A stretch of DNA of 64,000 nucleotides from Lysobacterales bacterium (GTDB taxonomy: Bacteria; Pseudomonadota; Gammaproteobacteria; Xanthomonadales; Xanthomonadaceae): the NCBI GenBank assembly GCA_017302135.1, contig JAFLDZ010000002.1, forward strand, positions 310,001 to 374,000, written 5' to 3'. Under the pieces are notes generated by a model, which was given only the letters and a program-made list of their open reading frames with translations, did no database searches and was not told where the DNA came from. The translations under genes were made by a program, and so were the position numbers. Position 1 is the first letter of the stretch; each line of letters begins with the position of its first letter. Shown here in pieces: positions 53,833-62,849 of the stretch.

Positions 53833-55356
53833 TTACGAGCGACGCCTGATTTCCGACAAGAGCGCACGCGTCACCGGGTCGTCCGCGTCGATATCGCCCT
53901 GCAGCGCAGGCAGCAATTTGTTCGCGACCTGCTTGCCGAGCTCCACGCCGAACTGGTCGAACGCGTTGATGCCCCACAGCACCGACTGCAGATAGACGCT
54001 GTGTTCGTAGAGGGCGATCAGCGCGCCCAGGGACTCCGGCGTCAGCACATCGAGCAGCAGCAGCGTGCTCGGGCGGTTGCCGGCATAGGCGCGGTGCGGG
54101 TCGTCGCTGGCCTGGCCGTTGGCGAAGGCTTCGGTCTGCGCGAGCAGATTCGCGAGCAAGGCGGCGTGATTGCTGTCGTGCGCGTGATCGGCGCGGATCA
54201 CGCCGATGAAATCCGCCGGCACGATCTGCGTGCCCTGATGCAAGGCCTGGAAGAAACTGTGCTGGGTATCGGTGCCCGCCCCGCCCCACCACACCGGCAC
54301 GGTGTGGCCGGCGAGCACGGCGCCATCGAGACGCGCGGATTTGCCCAGGCTTTCCATCACCAGTTGCTGCAGATAATTCGGCAACAGGCGCAGGCGTTCG
54401 TCGTACGGCAATACCGCCTGCGACGCGGCATGCATGGCGTTGCGATTCCAGATCGCAGTCAGCGCATGCCAGACCGCGACGTTGTCGCGCAGCGGCGTCG
54501 CCAGCACGTGCGCGTCCATGTCCGCGGCGCCGGAGAGCAGTCGCTCAAAACCTTCCATGCCGATCGCCAGCGCGATCGGAAACCCCACCGCCGACCACAG
54601 CGAATAGCGGCCACCGACCCAATCCCACATCGGCAGGATGCGATGTTCGTCGATGCCGAAGTCCGCAGCGCGCTGCACGTTGGCGCTGACCGCATACACG
54701 CGGCTGTCGTTCTGCAGCCAGTCGCGGACCACGGTGCCGTTGAGCAGCGTTTCCTGTGTGCCGAAGGTCTTCGAAATCAGGATCGCGGCGGTATTCGCGG
54801 GATCGAGCCTGGCCAGCGTCCGTCGCACCGCATTGCCGTCGACGTTGGACACGAAATGCACACGCACACGCGGGCCGCCCACGGCATCGGCCAGCGCATC
54901 GGCGACCAGACGCGGGCCGAGATCGGAACCGCCGATGCCGACGCTGACCACGTCGGTCACGCCCGAAGCGAGCAGTTCTTCGACCATCGTCGCCATCCGT
55001 GCGCGCGCGGCGCGCGCCTGCGCCGAGGCGTCGCGCACGTGATCGATGTCCGAGAGATCGCTGCGCAGCGCCGTATGCAGCGCAGCCCGGCCTTCGGTGA
55101 CATTGACCAGGTGACCGTCGAACAAACGCCGTACCGCCTGCATGAGGTCGGCGGCTTCGGCGATCTCGAACAGCGCATCGAGCGTCGGACGGTCGTAATG
55201 CTGGCGCGCGAAACTGGCGTAAAGCGGTCCGACGCGGAGCGCGAAATCCTTCGGTCGTGCGGCGTCGTCGGCGATCAGCCGCGCGATCGGCAACTGTCGC
55301 AAACGCTCGGCGTGAGGCTGCAGAGAATCGAACACGGTGTCGTGCGGGTTTGACAT
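53833..55356 (-). CDS. pgi: Glucose-6-phosphate isomerase
   Basis: Interconverts glucose-6-phosphate and fructose-6-phosphate. The 507-residue product starts [20 protein letters not shown]. Signatures: [87 protein letters not shown] and the C-terminal [14 protein letters not shown]. It is about 40 residues shorter than E. coli Pgi, as in Xanthomonads. It lies 113 bp downstream of panC; the panD gene that can occur at this position is not present. Confidence 0.96.
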   Translation of the reverse strand: MSNPHDTVFDSLQPHAERLRQLPIARLIADDAARPKDFALRVGPLYASFARQHYDRPTLDALFEIAEAADLMQAVRRLFDGHLVNVTEGRAALHTALRSDLSDIDHVRDASAQARAARARMATMVEELLASGVTDVVSVGIGGSDLGPRLVADALADAVGGPRVRVHFVSNVDGNAVRRTLARLDPANTAAILISKTFGTQETLLNGTVVRDWLQNDSRVYAVSANVQRAADFGIDEHRILPMWDWVGGRYSLWSAVGFPIALAIGMEGFERLLSGAADMDAHVLATPLRDNVAVWHALTAIWNRNAMHAASQAVLPYDERLRLLPNYLQQLVMESLGKSARLDGAVLAGHTVPVWWGGAGTDTQHSFFQALHQGTQIVPADFIGVIRADHAHDSNHAALLANLLAQTEAFANGQASDDPHRAYAGNRPSTLLLLDVLTPESLGALIALYEHSVYLQSVLWGINAFDQFGVELGKQVANKLLPALQGDIDADDPVTRALLSEIRRRS

Positions 55357-55469
55357 GTCAGGCTCATTCGTGCGGCGCGCGTGCGATGCGCGGATTCTGC
55401 CAGATCGCCGCCTTGCCGGCGGCGACGCCGGCATGCAAACGAAACCAGCGCGACTGCGAGGCGGGAGAT

Positions 55470-56336
55470 TCAGCCGAGATCGAATTCGAGATTGTCGATC
55501 AGCCGGGTCCGGCCGAGGCGCGCTGCGATCAACGCGACGCGCGCACCGGGGCCCGCGTAACGCGCCGGCTCGATATCGGGTTCGGCCAGATCCGGCGTTC
55601 GGATCGCGGCGTAGTCCACCGAGAATCCGGCATCGCCCAGGCGCAGCGCAGCGCCTGCTTCCACCGAAGCGCGCGATGCGCCCGCCTGCAACAGCGCGCG
55701 CATGTCCAACAGCGTGCGGTTGATTTCGGCGGCGACCACGCGATCCTGCGGCGACAGATACTGGTTTCGCGAACTCATCGCCAATCCGTCTGCTTCGCGC
55801 ACGATCTCGCCGCGCAGCAGGGTCAGCGGATATGCCAGATCGGTGACCATCTGCTGGATCACCGCGAGCTGCTGGAAATCCTTCTTGCCGAATGCAGCGA
55901 CATCCGGCTGCACCTGATTGAACAGGCGTGCGACAACAGTACAGACGCCATCGAAATGGCCGGGGCGATGCGCGCCTTCCAGCACGTCGGCGACGCCCGG
56001 CACGCGCATGCGCACCGCCAGATCGACGCCGAAGGGATACATCGATTCCACCGTCGGCAGCCACAGCGCGTCGCAGCCGGCGGCTTCGAGCCCGCTGGTA
56101 TCGGCTTCCGGCGTCCGCGGGTAGCGGGTGAAATCTTCGCTGGGGCCGAACTGGGTCGGATTCACGAACACGCTGGAAATGATCCGGTCGGCATGCTGCC
56201 GCGCCAGCGCGACCAGCGAATAGTGGCCGGCGTGGAGATTGCCCATGGTCGGCACGAAGCCGATCCGCAGACCTTCGCGGCGCCAGCCGAGAATCCGTTC
56301 GCGCAGGTGACGCAGTTCGACGATGGTTTCGATCAT
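55470..56336 (-). CDS. panC: Pantothenate synthetase (pantoate-beta-alanine ligase)
   Basis: ATP-dependent joining of pantoate and beta-alanine. The 288-residue product starts [15 protein letters not shown]. It has the HIGH-like [14 protein letters not shown] loop, [37 protein letters not shown] and the KMSKS-like [10 protein letters not shown]. It lies 31 bp downstream of the SH3-like gene that separates it from panB. Beta-alanine supply (panD) is not encoded in the window. Confidence 0.96.
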   Translation of the reverse strand: MIETIVELRHLRERILGWRREGLRIGFVPTMGNLHAGHYSLVALARQHADRIISSVFVNPTQFGPSEDFTRYPRTPEADTSGLEAAGCDALWLPTVESMYPFGVDLAVRMRVPGVADVLEGAHRPGHFDGVCTVVARLFNQVQPDVAAFGKKDFQQLAVIQQMVTDLAYPLTLLRGEIVREADGLAMSSRNQYLSPQDRVVAAEINRTLLDMRALLQAGASRASVEAGAALRLGDAGFSVDYAAIRTPDLAEPDIEPARYAGPGARVALIAARLGRTRLIDNLEFDLG

Positions 56337-56367
56337 GGATGTGTTCGATGAGGTGAATTGTGGCGCG

Positions 56368-56784
56368 TCAGCCCGCAAGGATCCGGACCCAGGCGGCGTT
56401 GACCCAGCCCGAAGCGCAGGGACCACGATATTCGCGCGCCTTCGGAACCGCGCCGGAAACGTCGCAGGCGTCGGAAGTCTGCCCCTTGCGGGGATAAACG
56501 ATCGCCATCCATTTGCCGTCGCGCGAGACGTCGCAGACGAAGAACGCGTCGCCCGCTCGCAGGCGATCGCGCATCGGGTAATCCGATCCCGGGCCGCCGC
56601 GCACCGCGAGAAAACCGTCGCCCTTCGGATTCAGCCCCGACACTTCCGCCCAACTGCCGCAGGCATCGAGTTCTTCTTCGACGCCGACGATCACCGGAAC
56701 GTTCGGCTTCGCGGCGGCAGCGGCGAACGCAAGCGTCATCAAGCCTGCGGCAAAACCGGTCATCGACGCGCGGACAGGATTCAT
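56368..56784 (-). CDS. Secreted SH3-like domain protein inserted between panB and panC
   Basis: The 138-residue product has an N-terminal signal peptide ([20 protein letters not shown]). The bacterial SH3-like domain carries [29 protein letters not shown], then [22 protein letters not shown], ending [23 protein letters not shown]. Three or four cysteines probably form disulfides in the periplasm. SH3_3 domains bind peptidoglycan or act in envelope sensing; its task is unknown. Its ATG (56782-56784) overlaps the panB stop by 4 bp, so it is translated with the vitamin genes despite no obvious link to pantothenate. Confidence 0.85.
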   Translation of the reverse strand: MNPVRASMTGFAAGLMTLAFAAAAAKPNVPVIVGVEEELDACGSWAEVSGLNPKGDGFLAVRGGPGSDYPMRDRLRAGDAFFVCDVSRDGKWMAIVYPRKGQTSDACDVSGAVPKAREYRGPCASGWVNAAWVRILAG

Positions 56785-57602
56785 GCGTACGCATGCTCGG
56801 CATCGGGAAACGTTCCATCGCGCACCGCTGCGCAATACGCTTGCACCGCGCCCGCGACCGAGCCGCCGTCCGCCAGGAAATCCTTCACGAATTTCGGCCG
56901 GCGGTGACCGCTGTCGAGGCCGAGCATGTCGTGCAGCACCAGTACCTGACCGTCGCAATGCGGGCCGGCACCGATGCCGATGGTGGGAATCGCGCTGGCG
57001 GCGGTGATCGTCTGCGCGAGCGCGGTCGGCACGCATTCCAGCACCAGCAGCGAAGCGCCCGCGTCTTCGACCGCGCGCGCGTCTTCGCGCAGTTTCGCGG
57101 CGGCGAGCGCCTCGCGCCCCTGCACCTTGAAACCGCCGAAGCGCAGCACCGACTGCGGAGTGAGCCCCAGATGCGCGGACACCGGGATCTCGCGTTCGAC
57201 CAGGAACCGGATCGCTTCGAGCTTGTGCGGGCCTGCGCCTTCGAGTTTGACCATCTGCGCACCCGCCTGCAGCAGCCGGGTCGCGGCGTCGAGCGCGCGT
57301 TCCGGCGTGGCGTCGGCCTGGAACGGCAAATCGGCGATGAGCAGTGCACGTTCGAGATGACTGGCGACTGCAGCGGTGTGATACGCGATATCGTCGACCG
57401 TGACCGGCAACGTCGAGGCCTGTCCCTTGACCACCATGCCGAGCGAATCGCCGACCAGGATCAGGTCCGCGCCGTTGCGGTCGAACACGCGCGCGAAAAC
57501 CGCGTCGTAGGCGGTGAGCATCGCCAGTTTGCGGCCACTGCGCTTGGCATCGGCCAATGCGGGCACGGTCCAGGGCTTGTCTTCTCGAATGGCCATATGC
57601 AT
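56781..57602 (-). CDS. panB: 3-methyl-2-oxobutanoate hydroxymethyltransferase
   Basis: First committed step of pantothenate synthesis. The 273-residue product has [89 protein letters not shown] and the C-terminal [15 protein letters not shown]. It may start at M1 (57602) or at the next Met two codons on. It is 84 bp after folK, with a small direct repeat in between. Confidence 0.96.
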   Translation of the reverse strand: MHMAIREDKPWTVPALADAKRSGRKLAMLTAYDAVFARVFDRNGADLILVGDSLGMVVKGQASTLPVTVDDIAYHTAAVASHLERALLIADLPFQADATPERALDAATRLLQAGAQMVKLEGAGPHKLEAIRFLVEREIPVSAHLGLTPQSVLRFGGFKVQGREALAAAKLREDARAVEDAGASLLVLECVPTALAQTITAASAIPTIGIGAGPHCDGQVLVLHDMLGLDSGHRRPKFVKDFLADGGSVAGAVQAYCAAVRDGTFPDAEHAYA

Positions 57603-57644
57603 CCAGAATGGGGCCGGGGGAAGAGGCCGGGGCGGCTAGCCTAG

Positions 57645-57669
57645 CAGTTCGGAGCGGTCAGTTCGGAGC
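57645..57669. repeat. Short tandem duplication between folK and panB
   Basis: CAGTTCGGAGC occurs at 57645-57655 and again at 57659-57669, a 14-bp period. It lies in the 84-bp folK-panB gap and may reflect local slippage; no function is evident. Confidence 0.6.
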
Positions 57670-57686
57670 AGGCGCTTTCCGGCACA

Positions 57687-58241
57687 TCAGCGTTCCACCA
57701 GCGACTCGATGCCCGCACCGCCGACCTGCACCAGCGCGCGGCGGGCGCTGCCCCGGCCGGGGATGTCGATATCGGACACCAGATCGAGCAGCGGGACCAG
57801 CGCGAATGCACGTTCGTGCAGATAGGGATGCGGCACATGCAGGCCGGGCTCATCGATCACGCGCTCCCCGTACAGGAGGATATCGAGATCGAGCACACGC
57901 GGCCCCCAGCGACCGCTGCCGTCGGCGGCGCGCTCGCGGCCGAAGTCGCGTTCGATGTTCAACAGTTCATTCAGAAGGACGCGCGCCGGCAATGCAGTCT
58001 CGATGGCGACCACCGCATTGACGAAATCGGCCTGGTTTTCCTGGCCCCAGGCGGGGGTCCGATAAAACCGCGAGACCGAAACCACCCGACTGCGCGGCAC
58101 GGTCATCAGCCGATGTACGGCGCCACGCAACGTGACGGCGGAATCGCCGACATTGCCGCCGAGACCGACGAACGCCAGCACCGGACTGCGGTCCAGCACC
58201 ACCTCGGGCATGGGCGTGGGCAGGGGCACGGACGACATCAT
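57687..58241 (-). CDS. folK: 6-hydroxymethyl-7,8-dihydropterin pyrophosphokinase
   Basis: Pyrophosphorylates the pterin in folate synthesis. The 184-residue product starts at one of two adjacent ATGs (58241 or 58238). It has VLAFVGLGGNVGDSAVTL, SRFYRTPAWGQENQADFVNAVVAIET, GRWGPRVLDLDILLYGERVIDEPGLHVPHPYLHERAFALVPL. The diagnostic L-D-L-D-I-L-L-Y and P-H-P-x-x-x-x-R-x-F-x-L-x-P motifs are intact. A roughly 20-residue N-terminal extension precedes the core. It overlaps the pcnB stop by one base (TGATG). Confidence 0.95.
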   Translation of the reverse strand: MMSSVPLPTPMPEVVLDRSPVLAFVGLGGNVGDSAVTLRGAVHRLMTVPRSRVVSVSRFYRTPAWGQENQADFVNAVVAIETALPARVLLNELLNIERDFGRERAADGSGRWGPRVLDLDILLYGERVIDEPGLHVPHPYLHERAFALVPLLDLVSDIDIPGRGSARRALVQVGGAGIESLVER

Positions 58242-59644
58242 CAGTGCCCGACGACGACCGGGCGCCGACGGCGGCGGCGACGCGGACCGCGAGATTCGGC
58301 GGACTCGCCTTCCTCGTCCGATTCTGCCGTCAAGGCGGCAACCTCGAGCGCATGGTCGGGGTCGCGCTGCGCCTCTGCCCAGAACGCGATGTCCTCGGCG
58401 TGGCTGTCGGATGCCGACTGGCGCAACTGCAGGAAATCGTAGGCGGCGCGGAAGCGCGGATGCGACAGCAGCCGGACCACGCGCTTGCGCTGACGCTGGG
58501 TGAACCGCGCCTGCAACAGCCAGATCTCCTGCATCGGCAGCGAGAACCGGCGCGGCAGGGCCACGGTCGTGACCTGATGCAAGGTGACCCGATCGGCGGC
58601 GCGGCGCTCGGCTTCGGCCACATGCACGCCCTGCGCCTGCAGCATCGCGAGCGTGCGGCAATAGGCCGGCCACAGCAGCAGCGCGAACAGGAACGCTGGC
58701 GAGACGGGTTCATCGGCGGCGATGCGTGCGTCGGTGGCGCGCAGACCTTCAAGCAGCATCCGCCGGAGCGCACCGCTGCGATTGGAAGCCAGCGCAACCG
58801 CCGTTTCCGGGAGCAGCCCCGCCAGTAGCCCGTGGGCTTCGAGCCCGAGGAAGCTGGCCTCGGCGTGGCCGGACAGGAACAGCTTCAGACATTCCTCGAA
58901 CAGCCGCGCTGCGGACGCTTCCTGCAGCAGCGGCGCGAGTTTCGGGATCTGCTCGGCGCTTTCGTGATCGATCCTGAAACGCAGTTTGGCCGCGAGCCGC
59001 ACCGCGCGCAGCATGCGCACCGGATCCTCGCGATAGCGGGTCTCCGGGTCGCCGATCAGCTTCATCACCCGGTTGTTCACGTCCTCGAAACCGCCGACGT
59101 AATCGCGCACCGAGAAATCGCTGATCGCGTAGTACAACGCGTTGGCGGTGAAGTCGCGGCGGACCGCATCGTCCTCGATGCTGCCGTAGACGTTGTCGCG
59201 CAGGACCCGGCCTTCCTGATCCTGCTCGCGATCGCCGCTGCCGTCGTCGATGTTGGCGCGGAAGGTGGCCACTTCGATGATCTCGCGGCCGTACACCACG
59301 TGCGCCAGACGGAAGCGCCGGCCGATCAGCCGGCAATTGCGGAACAGGTGCTTGACCTGCTCGGGCGTGGCGTCGGTGGCGATATCGAAATCTTTCGGGT
59401 GCTCGCCCAGCAGCAGATCGCGCACCGCGCCTCCGACCAGATACGCGCCGTAGCCCGCCTCATGCAGGCGGTACAGCACCCGCAGCGCGCTGGGACTGAT
59501 GTCCTTGCGCGAAATCGCGTGTTGATCACGGGGAATGGTGCGCGGCGCGGTCGGCAGGAGTGTGGGATCGGTCATTGAAACCATGGTCGAAAGCGCGGAC
59601 GGGTCGGAGTCGGTTCGACCCCTTGGGGCCGGATCCTTGTTCAT
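58241..59644 (-). CDS. pcnB: Poly(A) polymerase I
   Basis: Adds 3' poly(A) tails that promote RNA decay. The 467-residue product has the class II nucleotidyltransferase core YLVGGAVRDLLLGEHPKDFDIATDA (G-G-x-V-R-D and D-x-D), RRFRLAHVVYGREIIEVATFR, RDFTANALYY and RYREDPVRMLRAVRLAAKL, then the C-terminal helical RNA-binding domain with LLPETAVAL and RFTQRQRKRVVRLLSHPRFRAAYDFL. It ends in a polybasic tail (RRRRRRP). The start could instead be the Met at 59575 (MTDPTLLPTAPRTIPRDQHA), since a GGAGG at the first ATG is too close. Synteny with folK and panB is conserved. Confidence 0.94.
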   Translation of the reverse strand: MNKDPAPRGRTDSDPSALSTMVSMTDPTLLPTAPRTIPRDQHAISRKDISPSALRVLYRLHEAGYGAYLVGGAVRDLLLGEHPKDFDIATDATPEQVKHLFRNCRLIGRRFRLAHVVYGREIIEVATFRANIDDGSGDREQDQEGRVLRDNVYGSIEDDAVRRDFTANALYYAISDFSVRDYVGGFEDVNNRVMKLIGDPETRYREDPVRMLRAVRLAAKLRFRIDHESAEQIPKLAPLLQEASAARLFEECLKLFLSGHAEASFLGLEAHGLLAGLLPETAVALASNRSGALRRMLLEGLRATDARIAADEPVSPAFLFALLLWPAYCRTLAMLQAQGVHVAEAERRAADRVTLHQVTTVALPRRFSLPMQEIWLLQARFTQRQRKRVVRLLSHPRFRAAYDFLQLRQSASDSHAEDIAFWAEAQRDPDHALEVAALTAESDEEGESAESRGPRRRRRRRPVVVGH

Positions 59645-59667
59645 CCTCCGGATTGACCCGCTATACT
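59637..59667 (+). promoter_or_regulatory. Candidate promoter of tRNA-Glu
   Basis: TATACT (-10, 59662-59667) lies with TTGTTC at 59637-59642 (19-bp spacer, slightly long) about 105 bp before the mature tRNA 5' end. The same short stretch overlaps the start of pcnB on the other strand, so it is a divergent regulatory site. Confidence 0.4.
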
Positions 59668-59755
59668 AGCAGCCTGTCCGTCCCCCGCCGCTCGCTGCGG
59701 CGAAGGGCGGAACCAAAGCGACGATTCCGGACGAAGATGTCAGGGCGTCGCCGAT

Positions 59756-59772
59756 GGAGCGTAGTTCAACTG
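59756..59772 (+). other. tRNA-like fragment abutting tRNA-Glu
   Basis: GGAGCGTAGTTCAACTG resembles the 5' acceptor strand and D-arm start of tRNAs with a GTAGTTCAA D-arm (for example tRNA-Gly or tRNA-Asp), and runs directly into the mature tRNA-Glu 5' end. Its GGAGC can pair with GCTCC of the tRNA acceptor, so it could compete with normal folding. It may be a scar of a lost tRNA or of an integration event. Confidence 0.35.
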
Positions 59773-59847
59773 CTCCCTTCGTCTAGAGGCCCAGGACGTG
59801 GCCCTCTCAAGGCTAAAACACGGGTTCGAATCCCGTAGGGAGCGCCA
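59772..59847 (+). tRNA. tRNA-Glu (anticodon CTC)
   Basis: 76 nt including the encoded CCA. Acceptor GCTCCCT pairs with AGGGAGC and the discriminator is G. The anticodon stem TGGCC/GGCTA (one G-T pair) encloses the loop CTCTCAA, giving anticodon CTC for GAG codons. The T arm ACGGGTTCGAATCCCGT is perfect. Most genomes rely on tRNA-Glu(TTC); this is the CTC isoacceptor, sensible in a high-GC genome with abundant GAG. It lies upstream of fdxA. Confidence 0.93.
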
Positions 59848-59974
59848 ACTCCGGGGCCCGTACAGTGATGTGCGGGCTTCGTCGTTTGTACTGGAGCGGC
59901 CCAGACCGCTTCGCCTGCCGCCCGCGTCGCCTTACACTGCCCGCTTGTCCGCTCTCGTTGCCCCGGATCGAACC

Positions 59975-60298
59975 ATGCCTTTCGTCGTCACCGAAAACTG
60001 CATCAAGTGCAAGTACACCGATTGCGTCGAAGTCTGTCCCGTCGATTGCTTTCATGAAGGTCCCAATTTCCTGGTGATCGATCCGGACGAGTGCATCGAC
60101 TGCACCTTGTGCGAACCGGAATGTCCGATCAACGCGATCTACCCCGAGGACGACGTGCCTGCGGGGCAGGAGAGTTTCGCCGCGTTGAACAAGGAACTGT
60201 CGGCGGCGTGGCCGGTGATCACCACCCGCAAAGACGCCCTGCCCGATGCCAAGGAATGGGAAGGGAAGACCGGCAAGCTGCCGCTGCTGGAGCGCTGA
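59975..60298 (+). CDS. fdxA: 7Fe ferredoxin (FdxA)
   Basis: The 107-residue product starts [20 protein letters not shown]. It carries a [3Fe-4S]/[4Fe-4S] pair: [17 protein letters not shown] and [16 protein letters not shown], followed by the long C-terminal helix of FdxA ([29 protein letters not shown]). A cytosolic electron carrier. TACACT (just upstream, near 59934) may be the -10 box. A perfect 12-bp hairpin follows the stop. Confidence 0.95.
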   Translation: MPFVVTENCIKCKYTDCVEVCPVDCFHEGPNFLVIDPDECIDCTLCEPECPINAIYPEDDVPAGQESFAALNKELSAAWPVITTRKDALPDAKEWEGKTGKLPLLER

Positions 60299-60330
60299 GC
60301 GGACGCTCCGCTTTGAAACTCCCTGAAACG

Positions 60331-60358
60331 GAAACGGGCGCCTCTCGGCGCCCGTTTC
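60331..60358. terminator. Bidirectional terminator hairpin between fdxA and the BamC-like gene
   Basis: GAAACGGGCGCC (60331-60342) and GGCGCCCGTTTC (60347-60358) form a perfect 12-bp stem with a TCTC loop. It sits 32 bp after the fdxA stop and 22 bp beyond the stop of the convergent gene. The A/T ends of the stem give a short T-tract on each strand. Confidence 0.8.
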
Positions 60359-60380
60359 GCATTCCGGCCATTGGCGCGGA

Positions 60381-60917
60381 TCAGTTCTTGACCAGTGCCG
60401 CCCGCAGCGCCGCGATCACTTTGGAGGCTGCTGCGTTGTCCGCAGGCTGACCACGCGGATCGACCGCAGAGACGTTGCTGCCGCCGCTGCCCTCGCTGAT
60501 CCGGATCAGGAACTTCTGGCCTTCGTAATCGACATCGAACGCGCCAAGCAACTGGGCGCGACTGGCGATGGTCAAGCCCGGCGTGGCACCGAGCAGTTCG
60601 CCCACCCGTGCGAACACCGTCGCGCGATCGCCGGGGACGCTGAAGCCCAGCGCGCGCGTCGTCGGCTCGGCGCCGGGCAGCGAAGAACGCGTGACCGAAC
60701 CGCTGGCGGTCGTCGCCAGACTGCGCTCGGCCTCGGTCGCATCGAACGCCGGTGGAAATTCCAGCGGACGCGCGTCGGTATCCATCGCATACACGTCTTT
60801 CTTGCGGAACCAACTGCAGCCCGAGGCGCCGATCACGGCGGCGGACATCGCGACCACCATCGCGATCCTCGCGGCACGGGACAGGGCATTGCGGTGGTTC
60901 GGACGAATCGATGACAT
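60381..60917 (-). CDS. BamC/NlpB-like lipoprotein
   Basis: The 178-residue product has a signal peptide and lipobox ASGC (Cys34). The mature start is SWFRKKDVYAMDTDARPLEFPPAFD, and the C-terminal half carries RATVFARVGELLGATPGLTIASR, LLGAFDVDYEGQKFLIRISEGSGGSNVSAVDPRGQPADNAAASKVIAALRAAL. This helix-grip pattern and the immediate dapA neighbourhood (dapA-bamC is the gammaproteobacterial order) support a shortened BamC, the Bam complex accessory lipoprotein. It has one helix-grip domain rather than two. Confidence 0.75.
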   Translation of the reverse strand: MSSIRPNHRNALSRAARIAMVVAMSAAVIGASGCSWFRKKDVYAMDTDARPLEFPPAFDATEAERSLATTASGSVTRSSLPGAEPTTRALGFSVPGDRATVFARVGELLGATPGLTIASRAQLLGAFDVDYEGQKFLIRISEGSGGSNVSAVDPRGQPADNAAASKVIAALRAALVKN

Positions 60918-60988
60918 GGGTTCTCCTCGGAAAATCGGCGCGGGCTATGTGCCCGCGATACGGTAAAGGACAGCAGGCGGGATCGTAT

Positions 60989-61933
60989 TCACCCCGCCCG
61001 TGCCGCACGAGCGGCGGGCGAAGCGAGTGCCGCGGATGCGGCGCGTTCGATCTCGACAATCCGATGCGCGATGACTTCGGCATCGGCGGCGTGGACCGAC
61101 GACAGTTCGGTCAACGGCAGGCGCAGGCCATGGCCGATCCCCTGACGCGCGAGGATCGCTTTGACCGGAATGGGGTTGGGTTCGATGCTCATGAAATCGA
61201 AGATCGGCTGCAGCTCCGCCGCGTAGGCCTCCGCGTCTGCGCGTGCGCCCGAGCAGGCAAGATCGCTGAGCCGGCGCATTGCCGCCGGGATCACATTCGA
61301 AGCCACCGAGATCACGCCATCGGCGCCGGCGAGCATCGCGCGCGCGGCGGTCGGGTCGTCGCCGGACAGCACCGCGAACGACGGCGAGCGAAGCGCGAGG
61401 AGTTCGGTCATCCGCTCGGGGTCGACGCTCGCTTCCTTGATCGCCACGATCCGCGGATGCGCCACCAGCTCGGCGACGGTGGCCGGCAGCAGGTCGCAGC
61501 CGGTGCGCCCGGGGACGTTGTACAGCACCACCGGCAATGCGCCGTCATCGGCCAGCGCGCGGTAGTGCGCGATCAGACCCGCCTGGGTCGGTCGAACATA
61601 GGCCGGCGCGACCACCAGCGCGGCATCCGCGCCGCATGCGGCGGCACGACGGGTCATTTCGATGGTTTTCGCGGTATTGGATAACCCCGTACCGGCCAGC
61701 ACCGGGATGCGTCCGGCGACCACGGCCACGGCGCGGCGCAGCAGGAGGTCGTATTCCCCGTCGGACAGGGCGTTCGCCTCGCCGGTCGAACCGGCCACCA
61801 CCACGGCTTGAGTCCCGGCCGCGATCTGGGTCTGGATGAGACGATCCCACGCCGGAAGGTCGAGTTCGCCATCGGAGTCGCTGGACGCCGTGAACGGCGT
61901 CGCCAGCGCGGTGATGCTGCCGGACAGATACAC
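60989..61933 (-). CDS. dapA: 4-hydroxy-tetrahydrodipicolinate synthase
   Basis: Condenses pyruvate with aspartate semialdehyde (the Asd product) to start diaminopimelate and lysine synthesis. The start is GTG at 61933 (AAGG upstream), giving 314 residues. The Schiff-base Lys166 sits in IVAIKEASVDP, catalytic Tyr138 in LYNVPGRTGCDL and the neighbouring-monomer Tyr112 in APAYVRPTQ. AGSTGEANALSDGEY and LSGDDPTAARAML are typical. The usual Y-Y-N before P-T-Q is A-Y-V here, so one of two adjacent tyrosines is missing; the catalytic one remains. Confidence 0.95.
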   Translation of the reverse strand: MYLSGSITALATPFTASSDSDGELDLPAWDRLIQTQIAAGTQAVVVAGSTGEANALSDGEYDLLLRRAVAVVAGRIPVLAGTGLSNTAKTIEMTRRAAACGADAALVVAPAYVRPTQAGLIAHYRALADDGALPVVLYNVPGRTGCDLLPATVAELVAHPRIVAIKEASVDPERMTELLALRSPSFAVLSGDDPTAARAMLAGADGVISVASNVIPAAMRRLSDLACSGARADAEAYAAELQPIFDFMSIEPNPIPVKAILARQGIGHGLRLPLTELSSVHAADAEVIAHRIVEIERAASAALASPAARAARAG

Positions 61934-62280
61934 GCGGATGCCTTAGGAATGCATGGAGGGACGGCGTGGGAGTCCGACGCCGGAGTTCCGGATGTTACTT
62001 GGGAAGGTGTGAACACTCCATCCTTCGCGAAACAACCCTGCGACGCCGAATGGCTTCCTGGGCACCCCACTCCAGCGGTTCGCGGCCATGCGAATCAACC
62101 ACTTGCATCACGGCACGCAAACTGCCCGCAAGCCCTCGCAAGCACCACTGTCGCAATCGTCAGACTTCGCTTGCGGCCTGAAACCACGGCCAAGTATGCT
62201 GGCGACGTCCGGACCGCGCATGGCGCGACCGGCCCTCGATCGAACCACTTCGCAATACTTCCCTCGCTGCGGACGCCACC
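61934..62280. other. 347-bp divergent intergenic region, dapA/gcvR
   Basis: No gene of its own is seen. It must hold the divergent promoters of dapA (minus) and gcvR (plus); a gcvR candidate is at 62171-62200. Composition is slightly lower in G+C than the flanks. I saw no lysine-riboswitch-like structure upstream of dapA. Confidence 0.6.
62171..62200 (+). promoter_or_regulatory. Candidate gcvR promoter
   Basis: TTGCGG (-35, 62171-62176) and TATGCT (-10, 62195-62200) with an 18-bp spacer stand about 80 bp before the gcvR start. It is the best match in the gap. Confidence 0.45.
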
Positions 62281-62847
62281 TTGACCGAATCTGCTACCGC
62301 CGCCCGGCCTGCGCCGAACGAGAACTACCTGCTGATCAACGCCTATACGACGCATCCGCAGTCGCCCCTGTTGGCGGTGACCCGGCGGATCTCGGACAGC
62401 GGCTGCAACCTGGTCGACTCGCGCCTGTCCACGGTGGGCCGCGATGTCTCGGTCACCGCGCTGGCGGTCGGCCCCTGGGACGCCATCGCCAAACTCGAAG
62501 CCATGCTCACCAAGCTGGAGCGCGAGGAAGGCTTCAAGCTGATCTGGTACCGCACCGGCCCGAAGCCGCTGCAGTCGAACCTGCTGCCGTACGTGGTCGA
62601 AGTGGTGGCCGCCGACAAGCCGGGCATCCTTTATCAGCTGGCCGATTTCTTCGACCGCCAGGGGATCACCATCGAGAGCCTGCACTGCGCGCGCTACCGT
62701 GCGATGCAGACCGGCGCCGACATGTTTTCCGCGCAGGTCACCATCGGCGTACCGGCGGACATGCATATCGCCGGACTGCGCGACGATTTCCTCGAGTTCT
62801 GCGACCATCTGAACCTCGACGCGATCATGGACCCGATGAAGTTCTGA
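62281..62847 (+). CDS. gcvR: Glycine cleavage system transcriptional repressor (ACT-domain protein)
   Basis: The 188-residue protein has two ACT domains and no DNA-binding motif, as in GcvR, which acts through GcvA. Hallmarks: NYLLINAYTTHPQSPLLAVTRRISDSGCNLVDSRLSTVGRDVSVTALAVG (first ACT) and YVVEVVAADKPGILYQLADFFDRQGITIESLHCARYRAMQTGADMFSAQVTIGVP (second). The only suitable start is TTG at 62281, without a clear ribosome site, so expression may be weak. Downstream gene bcp starts 3 bp after the stop. Confidence 0.88.
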   Translation: MTESATAARPAPNENYLLINAYTTHPQSPLLAVTRRISDSGCNLVDSRLSTVGRDVSVTALAVGPWDAIAKLEAMLTKLEREEGFKLIWYRTGPKPLQSNLLPYVVEVVAADKPGILYQLADFFDRQGITIESLHCARYRAMQTGADMFSAQVTIGVPADMHIAGLRDDFLEFCDHLNLDAIMDPMKF

Positions 62848-62849
62848 CG

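Noticed and set aside
61934..62280. Lysine riboswitch upstream of dapA
   Set aside because: No conserved multi-stem core is visible, and the likely leader to the GTG is too short.
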